Source: a virus
Length of the DNA stretch: 20,560 bases
Strand: one strand, 5' to 3'
IMG/VR virus record: IMGVR_UViG_3300035698_027847
Coordinates: 1-20,560 of that record
Positions within the stretch are counted from its first letter, which is position 1, and each line of letters opens with the position of its first letter. Below, piece by piece: positions 16,154 through 20,560 of the stretch. The notes under the pieces were generated by a model that made no database searches, was not told the origin of the DNA, and was given only the letters and a program-made list of their open reading frames with translations. The position numbers and the translations under genes are program-made.

Positions 16154-16161
16154 AGGATATA

Positions 16162-16422
16162 ATGGAAAAAAACAAAAATATTAGTTCAAAGGACTTTTTT
16201 TTATCTTTGAAGGAAAATGTTGTAAAAAAACTTCAAAAAGAGATTAAGAAAAAGAAGAATATAATTTATTCTCAAGATAAAATTATATCTGATCTAGGTG
16301 TTCAATTAAGTGTAATGTATAATTTATTGTCAGAGCTAAAGGAAGCTAAAACGCAACAACAAACAAAAAGAGTATTAAGTAAACATTCTGTCAACTTAGA
16401 AGAGGTTATGTATATTCAATAG
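16162..16422 (+). CDS. Small helical protein of unknown function
   Basis: This 86-residue protein is lysine-rich and mostly helical, with a heptad-like stretch in the middle that could form a coiled coil. I know of no family match. It begins 8 bases after the beta-clamp stop, with AAAGGAT as ribosome binding site, so it is probably translated together with the clamp. A clamp-interacting motif (such as QLSVMYNLL near residues 49-57, a loose Q-L-x-x-x-x-L-L) can be imagined but is weak evidence. Confidence 0.6.
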   Translation: MEKNKNISSKDFFLSLKENVVKKLQKEIKKKKNIIYSQDKIISDLGVQLSVMYNLLSELKEAKTQQQTKRVLSKHSVNLEEVMYIQ

Positions 16423-16441
16423 CGAGAGGGGAATAAAACAA

Positions 16442-16900
16442 ATGGATTATTTTCTAAAAGTAAAAAAACCTATTTTTGCATCAAAAGAAGAGATAGATAC
16501 AATTGTTAAGAGTTTTGAACTTAGGGATAATAGAAAATTAGAAGAAATAGAAATTCAGAATATAAGAGAAAATATAAATAAAGATATTAATCGAATCGGG
16601 ACATTAAGAATGGTTGAACATTTGGTTTTAAATTATTGTTCTGAAATGGAAAAATTAAAGAATCAATTAGATTTTCAAGAGTTAAGAAAAAAGTTTAGAA
16701 ATTTTGATTATGCTCAATATAATTATTATAAGTTGTCAGATGATGAATATCAATTGATTCGTAAATTATTAAATCATGACCAATATTCTAATAAAGATAT
16801 ATCCGGGAATAAAAAGCCTTTAGTTGATGTTGGTGAAGTATTATCATTAGTTTTTCATGCTCCAAATGTCGAACCGGAGGATTATAAAATAAAAAATTAA
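16442..16900 (+). CDS. Unknown 152-residue protein
   Basis: No family is recognised. The protein is charged and helical, with F-R-N-F-D-Y-A-Q-Y-N-Y-Y in the middle and a probable folded end (PLVDVGEVLSLVFHAPNVEPED). The start at 16442 follows GAGAGGGG. It ends 21 bases before the repeat-protein gene and shares its orientation and spacing, so the two may be one transcription unit. Confidence 0.65.
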   Translation: MDYFLKVKKPIFASKEEIDTIVKSFELRDNRKLEEIEIQNIRENINKDINRIGTLRMVEHLVLNYCSEMEKLKNQLDFQELRKKFRNFDYAQYNYYKLSDDEYQLIRKLLNHDQYSNKDISGNKKPLVDVGEVLSLVFHAPNVEPEDYKIKN

Positions 16901-16921
16901 AATTCAAAAAAAGGGGGAAAA

Positions 16922-18058
16922 ATGGGGGGACAAATTACGTTTAGGTCTTCATTGTATGATTTCAAACCTATACTTTGGAAAGGGGAAGAAAAAGAATTAA
17001 AAAAAATTAAAATTAAAGAAAAAAATTTATTTTTGGATTTAATAGAAACAGATCCTATAATAAATAAAGATTATTTGTGGTGGATAAATTATTGCAAAGA
17101 ATACCGACATCCGTATGTAATTGCTAAAGGCAGCTTGAAGAATAAATATTTAAAAAGACGAAATGTTAAGCAGCAAGTTTATGGATTTTTCCGGTATATT
17201 AAAGGAGATTATGTAATGGAATATGATAATAAAAAAGTAGAAGAAGAAGAAAAGGTAGAATTGAAAGAACAATTCGACAAAAAATTGACATTAGAACCTG
17301 ATTTAGTGGAGCAAGAATTAAGCGGATTTGTTGACGAAGAAGTAACAGATCTTGACTTAGAAAGTGAATCAGTTTTTAGATTATCAAGTGAAAATGAAGA
17401 TAAAGATAAAGACGTAAAATTCTCTTTATTGGATGAGTTACCTGAAGAATCATTAGAGGAATTATTAGAGGACTCACCAGAGGAATCACTAGATTCATTA
17501 TTAGACAAAACATTAGACAAATCACTAGAGGAATCATCAGATACAATGCCTGAAGTATCTCCCGAAGTATCTCCTGAAGTATCCCCTGAAGTATCATCAG
17601 ATATAATGCCTGAAGTATCGCCTGAAGTATCTCCCGAAGTATCGCCTGAAGTATCTCCCGAAGTATCGCCTGAAGTATCTCCCGAAGTATCTCCTGAAGT
17701 ATCATCAGATATAATGCCTGAAGTATCTCCTGAAGTATCATCAGATATAATGCCTGAAGTATCTCCTGAAGGCGTTATTCGCCCTTCAGAAATTATAAAA
17801 AATGAAGAAATAGTTAGTGTAAAAGAAGAAGTAAAAGAAGTTATAAATACTATTAATGAAGAAAAGAGAGTTTTTAAGGGTGAGAAAAAATTTAATATTT
17901 TAAGATTTGTAAGAGAGAATATTGGTAAAGACAATGGATGGTTATATACTGAACTTATGTCATTAAAAGAAAGTGGAGAAGTTCTTATTGAATTAAAAGG
18001 TAATTTGAAGAAAAAAATTGTACAATATCGGTGGATGGTTAATAAACATAAAAAGTAA
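16922..18058 (+). CDS. Acidic repeat protein with PEVS array, function unknown
   Basis: This 378-residue protein has three parts. Residues 1-100 are a small folded region rich in W, Y and K (DYLWWINYCKEYRHPY). Residues 100-285 are acidic and low-complexity: first degenerate SLEELLEDSPEESL-type repeats, then a tandem array of four-residue S-P-E-V units interrupted by SSDIM, rich in Pro, Glu and Ser like an extended linker. The last 60 or so residues are basic and folded (FNILRFVRENIGKDNGWLY onward), resembling a winged helix, so DNA binding is possible but unproved. The start follows AAAAAGGGGG. It ends just before a strong terminator. A flexible spacer between two folded ends is a reasonable structural inference; function is unknown. 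Recombination within the array could change its length. Confidence 0.8.
   Translation: MGGQITFRSSLYDFKPILWKGEEKELKKIKIKEKNLFLDLIETDPIINKDYLWWINYCKEYRHPYVIAKGSLKNKYLKRRNVKQQVYGFFRYIKGDYVMEYDNKKVEEEEKVELKEQFDKKLTLEPDLVEQELSGFVDEEVTDLDLESESVFRLSSENEDKDKDVKFSLLDELPEESLEELLEDSPEESLDSLLDKTLDKSLEESSDTMPEVSPEVSPEVSPEVSSDIMPEVSPEVSPEVSPEVSPEVSPEVSPEVSPEVSSDIMPEVSPEVSSDIMPEVSPEGVIRPSEIIKNEEIVSVKEEVKEVINTINEEKRVFKGEKKFNILRFVRENIGKDNGWLYTELMSLKESGEVLIELKGNLKKKIVQYRWMVNKHKK
17534..17770 (+). repeat. 12-base tandem repeat array coding for SPEV units
   Basis: The units are 12 bases, TCNCCNGAAGTA, encoding S-P-E-V, in blocks of 4, 8, 2 and 1 plus a final partial unit. Each block begins with ATGCCTGAAGTA (MPEV) and is preceded by TCATCAGATATA or TCATCAGATACA (SSDI or SSDT). 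Inside the longest block, TCGCCTGAAGTA and TCTCCCGAAGTA alternate, so 24 bases form a higher-order unit, a sign of expansion by recombination or slippage. All units keep the reading frame. Confidence 0.95.
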
Positions 18059-18083
18059 ACGAATAATGTTTTTTATTTAATTA

Positions 18084-18120
18084 AAAGTCATTTGTCTAAA
18101 AAGGCAAGTGGCTTTTTTTT
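18084..18120 (+). terminator. Strong intrinsic (rho-independent) terminator
   Basis: A 14-pair stem (AAAGTCATTTGTCT with AGGCAAGTGGCTTT, including four G-U pairs) with an AAAA loop is followed by a run of eight T counted from 18113, the first three of which also close the stem. It lies 25 bases after the repeat-protein gene and ends that transcription unit. It is the clearest terminator in the window. Confidence 0.9.
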
Positions 18121-18137
18121 ATCTTTTAACTTGTTGA

Positions 18138-18147
18138 ATGATATCAT
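18138..18147. promoter_or_regulatory. Short perfect palindrome (possible operator)
   Basis: ATGATATCAT is a perfect 10-base palindrome between the terminator and the first promoter. It might bind a dimeric regulator, but palindromes of this size arise by chance in AT-rich DNA. No second copy was noticed. Confidence 0.2.
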
Positions 18148-18181
18148 GATTTATTATTTTTATATAAAAAAAACAAAAAAC

Positions 18182-18210
18182 TTGACATAAGCATAGTTAA
18201 CATATATAAA
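18182..18210 (+). promoter_or_regulatory. Sigma70-type promoter P1 (consensus -35)
   Basis: TTGACA (18182-18187) matches the consensus -35 box exactly. A 17-base spacer leads to TATAAA (18205-18210), one base from the consensus -10. Transcription should start near 18217 and give a leader of about 108 bases before the DUF932-like gene. It lies just after the terminator, where a new unit is expected. Confidence 0.85.
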
Positions 18211-18268
18211 TATTAGACATGGTTAAAAATAAGAATTTAATACGAAGTAAGAATAATATTAAAAGTTT

Positions 18269-18297
18269 TTGATTTTGGATTAGAATAATAGTATAAC
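18269..18297 (+). promoter_or_regulatory. Second sigma70-like promoter P2
   Basis: TTGATT (18269-18274), a 17-base spacer and TATAAC (18292-18297) form a second promoter-like arrangement 87 bases after the first. It would give a leader of about 22 bases before the ATG at 18326. The match is less good than P1. Together they suggest strong, host-polymerase-driven expression of the following genes, as for phage early genes. Confidence 0.55.
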
Positions 18298-18325
18298 AAT
18301 AAATAGAAGTAAAAGGAGAATAATA

Positions 18326-19279
18326 ATGCAATACGAAGAATTAAAACAAACGATAGAAGAAAGATATGAAAGAGAAAAACCTTTTGATTTGTCAATAGAT
18401 TGTCAGAAAATAAGATATATCTTTGACCAAGAAACTAAACAGCCATATTTATTGCAAGACAATGCCAAAAATTCTTTATTTCTGAGTGATTTAGCGCATG
18501 ATCAACTATTAACAAAATTAGGACTCCCGAATTCATATTTAAAGAAATGTTCATCTGAGTTAAAAGAAAATAATGTTAATTACTTTTTATCAAAAACAAA
18601 AAAGCAATGGAAATTTAGAGTAATAAATGAAAACTTAGTAAGAGCGATAGTCAATAACTCTTACATTCCTATCGATAATTTGACATTGATTGATTTTATA
18701 GAGCCATTTTTGAAAAATAGAGATGTTACTATATCAGATTATCTGATCAATGAAAATATGACTTCTATTCGATTTGTGTTTGAAGAAAAAGATGATAAAA
18801 CAGATGATATCGTCAGGAAAGGAATAGTTGTCCAAAATTCAGAAGTTGGGTATATTGCTCTGCAATTCCGAGGTTTATTGTATAGATCAAAGGATAAGAA
18901 TTATTTTATTTTTCCGAAATCTATGGGAGGTGTACATTTTAGACATAGAGGGGATGAATTAAGAATTTTAAAGATTTGTGCGTCAATTATGTTTAATATC
19001 AAATCAGAATTTAATAGTTTTTATGATAGTTTTCAAAGACTTAAAGAAGTAAAAATAGAAGACCCGTTTTCTTACATTAAAAATTTATGTAATACGCAAA
19101 GATGGCCGAACCAATATAAGAATTATTTTATTTCATCCTGCAATAATGTTCCTAATAAATCTATGTATAATATAGTAAATGCTTTGACCATTGGTGCTCA
19201 GAATTTATCATTACATGAGAGAGCTAAAATTGAAGAATTTTCAGCAAATTTAGTTATTAAGACTGCTAATTCATTGTAA
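18326..19279 (+). CDS. DUF932-like phage/plasmid protein
   Basis: This 317-residue protein fits the DUF932 pattern known from phages and plasmids. It has a region about a leucine-rich segment and LGLPNSYLKKC (near 70-80), the hallmark VRAIVNNSYIPIDNLTLIDF (near 110-130; family form R-A-x-x-S-x-x-Y-x-P-x-D-N), then G-I-V-V-Q-N-S-E-V-G-Y-I-A-L (near 170; family N-S-E-x-G), and FRHRGDEL followed by a helical end. The biochemical role of the family is not established. The start follows AAAAGGAG. It is the first gene after two promoters and a terminator, which suggests early and strong expression. The family assignment is by eye. Confidence 0.72.
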   Translation: MQYEELKQTIEERYEREKPFDLSIDCQKIRYIFDQETKQPYLLQDNAKNSLFLSDLAHDQLLTKLGLPNSYLKKCSSELKENNVNYFLSKTKKQWKFRVINENLVRAIVNNSYIPIDNLTLIDFIEPFLKNRDVTISDYLINENMTSIRFVFEEKDDKTDDIVRKGIVVQNSEVGYIALQFRGLLYRSKDKNYFIFPKSMGGVHFRHRGDELRILKICASIMFNIKSEFNSFYDSFQRLKEVKIEDPFSYIKNLCNTQRWPNQYKNYFISSCNNVPNKSMYNIVNALTIGAQNLSLHERAKIEEFSANLVIKTANSL

Positions 19280-19341
19280 AGAATAATCTTGTTTTTCTTT
19301 TTTTGGGGAATTATAATGTAAAAATGAAAAAAGGGGGGGCT

Positions 19342-19800
19342 ATGATAGGAATAAGAAATAAGGATGGATCAATAAAATTAAGATTAGAGACTTGGAAAGA
19401 AATGTTTAAGGTGTTGGTTGTTCGGCATCAAATGGAACTTTCTTTATCTCCTAGATTTTATTTGCCCGTCAGGAAAGTAAAAAATTCTATAGAATGTTGG
19501 ATTTTTCCTTTAGCTCCTATTGTATGGATTCTATATATTATTAAGAGTATTTTTAAAACTATTGAGTTAAGTTGTGGTCAATGGTTGCAGTTGTTGGATT
19601 ATAATGTCGAAATGTTTAAAAAACATTTTAAAGCTAAAGAACGGGATAATAAGAATAAGTTTTATCATGAGAAATATAATGATTTAAATGAATTGGTAGA
19701 CGAATATTATCATGAATTGCATATAACTCAAAATGATATGCCAGAAAAAAAAATATTCCAATTGTTAGATTGGTTATTAAATAAATCAATAAAAGTATAA
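19342..19800 (+). CDS. Probable membrane-associated protein of unknown function
   Basis: Reading from 19342 gives 152 residues beginning MIGIRNKDGSIKLR. This start is preferred to an in-frame TTG (19303) and an ATG (19324), because AAGG at the beginning of a G-run lies 7 bases before it. The middle contains a hydrophobic stretch (CWIFPLAPIVWILYIIKSIF, about residues 52-71) flanked by basic residues, which may be a membrane helix or amphipathic anchor. The C-terminal half is charged and helical (KAKERDNKNKFYHEKYNDLN). I do not recognise it. Position in a probable early unit makes a host-envelope or takeover role conceivable, but this is speculation. The ribosome binding region contains a seven-G tract, like the eight-G tract at 7991. 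Confidence 0.6.
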   Translation: MIGIRNKDGSIKLRLETWKEMFKVLVVRHQMELSLSPRFYLPVRKVKNSIECWIFPLAPIVWILYIIKSIFKTIELSCGQWLQLLDYNVEMFKKHFKAKERDNKNKFYHEKYNDLNELVDEYYHELHITQNDMPEKKIFQLLDWLLNKSIKV

Positions 19801-19816
19801 ACAAAGGAGAAAAATT

Positions 19817-19993
19817 ATGGGTAGATATGTACCTAATCCCGGAAGCAAAGAAGCGATAAAAAAAGGATGTACTTGTCCGGTTATTGACAATAGGTATGGA
19901 AAAGGATTTTCGAAAGATAAAGATAACAAAATTTTATATTGGATTTCAGAGGGATGTCCTTTGCATGATAAAGAAAAAAAGAGCAAATCCTGA
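19817..19993 (+). CDS. Small conserved cysteine-containing phage protein
   Basis: This 58-residue protein starts MGRYVPNPGSKEAIKKGCTC after AAAGGAG at ideal spacing, and is easily missed by its size. Its pattern, PNPGS-x-x-A-x-x-x-GCTCPV-x-DN-x-x-G-x-G near the start and a final CPLH, is one I recall as recurring in small phage and prophage proteins, with three cysteines and a histidine (C18, C20, C47 and H49) that may bind a metal. Function is unknown. It ends 27 bases before the next ORF, in the same probable transcription unit as the DUF932-like gene. Confidence 0.8.
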   Translation: MGRYVPNPGSKEAIKKGCTCPVIDNRYGKGFSKDKDNKILYWISEGCPLHDKEKKSKS

Positions 19994-20020
19994 TTTGTTT
20001 ATAATTTTAGAAAGGTTAAA

Positions 20021-20410
20021 ATGATAAAAATATTGGCTGAAAAAATAAAAGCAAAAAATTTAAAAGTAGGAGATTTTTTCTCAACTTTAGATCAAAAATA
20101 TTGGGATACTGCATTAAATGGTGAAAATGAGCAAGTAGGTGAATCTGTCTACATCAGAACTATCGCATTAACACCAAGAGACCAGTATGACGTTGACGTG
20201 TATCGATTGAAAATTATTGATGACTATGAAAACGGGAAAGAAGTTAATGAATGGTTAGAAGATTGTGCATCTGAAATAGTCTTGGATAATAGCGAGTTAA
20301 GCGATTGGGATAAAAAATTTATTGAATCAATAAGTGATCAATATTTTCAAAATGGGATTTTGACAGATAGACAGATTGAAATGTTAAAAACAATATGGGG
20401 TAAAATATAA
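20021..20410 (+). CDS. Unknown 129-residue protein with conserved-looking helical C-terminus
   Basis: The N-terminal 65 or so residues look beta-rich (KNLKVGDFFSTLD, then YIRTIALT and VDVYRLKII). The C-terminal 40 residues (LSDWDKKFIESISDQYF, then ILTDRQIEMLKTIWGKI) form a helical module. I recall similar ends, L-S-x-W-E/D-x-x-F-x-E-S-I and L-T-x-R-Q-x-x-x-L-x-x-I-W, on several small phage proteins of unknown function. The start at 20021 follows AGAAAGG. The gene stands downstream of the 58-residue protein and before a micro-ORF and repeats. No enzyme motif is visible. Confidence 0.7.
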   Translation: MIKILAEKIKAKNLKVGDFFSTLDQKYWDTALNGENEQVGESVYIRTIALTPRDQYDVDVYRLKIIDDYENGKEVNEWLEDCASEIVLDNSELSDWDKKFIESISDQYFQNGILTDRQIEMLKTIWGKI

Positions 20411-20428
20411 ACAATAAAAGGAGGAACA

Positions 20429-20470
20429 ATGGATCAAATAATTGATCAAAGAAAAGTAAAAGCAAAATAA
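20429..20470 (+). CDS. 13-codon micro-ORF with strong ribosome binding site
   Basis: AAAAGGAGG (20416-20424) stands 4 bases before an ATG that begins a 13-residue peptide (MDQIIDQRKVKAK) ending in TAA. Inside is an inverted repeat, GATCAA-ATAA-TTGATC (20432-20447), that could form a small hairpin just after the start. It could be a leader peptide, a remnant of a longer gene or chance. Such a strong site before so short an ORF is odd. There is no evidence of translation. Confidence 0.35.
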   Translation: MDQIIDQRKVKAK

Positions 20471-20479
20471 AAGCAAAAT
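20458..20479. repeat. 11-base tandem duplication
   Basis: AAAAGCAAAAT occurs twice in direct succession. The micro-ORF's TAA stop spans the junction of the two copies. The unit is not a multiple of three, so any reading frame through it shifts. It looks like a recent slippage duplication. Confidence 0.85.
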
Positions 20480-20482
20480 AAA

Positions 20483-20547
20483 CTATTATAATAGCCATTT
20501 AGGCACAAAACTTTTTTGCATCTTATAGCTATTATTATAGCCATTTA
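20483..20547. repeat. Two near-identical 19-base direct repeats with a 46-base period
   Basis: CTATTATAATAGCCATTTA (20483-20501) recurs as CTATTATTATAGCCATTTA (20529-20547), one mismatch in 19. Copy 1 contains a perfect palindrome, CTATTATAATAG. Between the copies lies an imperfect inverted repeat, GCACAAAA/TTTTTTGC. No gene is seen from 20471 to the window end. It could be a protein-binding site, an origin-type iteron pair, or the start of a longer array continuing outside. Confidence 0.75.
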
Positions 20548-20560
20548 TAAAAAACGTTAA

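Noticed and set aside
17534-17770. CRISPR-like array
   Set aside because: The repeats are contiguous 12-base coding units with no unique spacers and remain in frame.
17209-17934. Long 241-residue open frame on the minus strand opposite the repeat protein
   Set aside because: It is a by-product of the 12-base repeats, which keep every frame open. It has no ribosome binding site, gives a Ser/Asp/Thr/Gly low-complexity product and contradicts the orientation of all other genes.
19303-19341. Earlier starts (TTG 19303, ATG 19324) for the membrane-associated protein
   Set aside because: Neither has a well-spaced ribosome binding site, whereas 19342 follows AAGG at 7 bases.
20450-20546. Minus-strand 32-residue ORF across the end repeats
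   Set aside because: It has no ribosome binding site and a low-complexity hydrophobic product with no recognisable pattern.
1-20560. Stop-codon reassignment in a low-GC phage
   Set aside because: TAA, TAG and TGA all end well-defined genes, and no recognised domain is interrupted by an in-frame stop.
1-20560. tRNA genes, insertion sequences or integrase-type elements
   Set aside because: No cloverleaf-like GC-rich segment, transposase or integrase motif was seen on either strand.

Overview
This AT-rich window looks like a piece of a large tailed double-stranded DNA phage genome (Caudoviricetes, probably a myovirus-sized phage). Every supported gene lies on the + strand. Genes are tightly packed, with overlapping or abutting stops and starts and strong AAGGAG-type ribosome binding sites. 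TAA, TAG and TGA all act as stops, so the standard code applies. Strong Shine-Dalgarno sites and AGA-rich arginine codons fit a low-GC host that uses SD initiation, such as a Firmicute, spirochaete or fusobacterium, but the sequence does not identify the host.

Region 1 (1-909) is the 3' part of an exported or lipoprotein-like protein that begins outside the window. Region 2 (947-7984) is a T4-like recombination and repair block: a gp32-type ssDNA-binding protein with a zinc site, a helical protein that may be a UvsY-like mediator, a UvsX/RecA recombinase, the gp47/SbcD nuclease, a small zinc-ribbon protein, the gp46/SbcC ATPase, a gene whose reading frame appears to be split, a RuvC-like resolvase and a small unknown protein. 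Region 3 (8004-13806) is a packaging and head block: small and large terminase, a small probable virion protein, portal, a 72-residue protein and a Mu gpF-type minor head protein. No major capsid protein or maturation protease follows.

Region 4 (13920-18058) returns to replication and accessory genes: an unknown protein, a protein ending in a trigger-factor-like FKBP domain, a bacterial-type DNA polymerase III beta clamp, two unknowns, and an acidic protein with an array of PEVS repeats. It closes with a strong intrinsic terminator. Region 5 (18182-20560) opens with two sigma70-like promoters and carries a DUF932-like gene, a probable membrane-associated protein, a 58-residue cysteine-containing protein, a 129-residue protein, a 13-codon micro-ORF, and a non-coding tail with direct repeats.

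Taken together, the genes suggest a phage that combines T4-type strand exchange (gp32, UvsX, gp46/47, perhaps UvsY) with bacterial-type parts (beta clamp, RuvC). The points most worth a second look are the split gene at 6783-7201, the UvsY candidate, the FKBP-domain protein beside the clamp, the cysteine cluster in the large terminase, the PEVS repeat array, and the repeated palindromic sequence at the right end.
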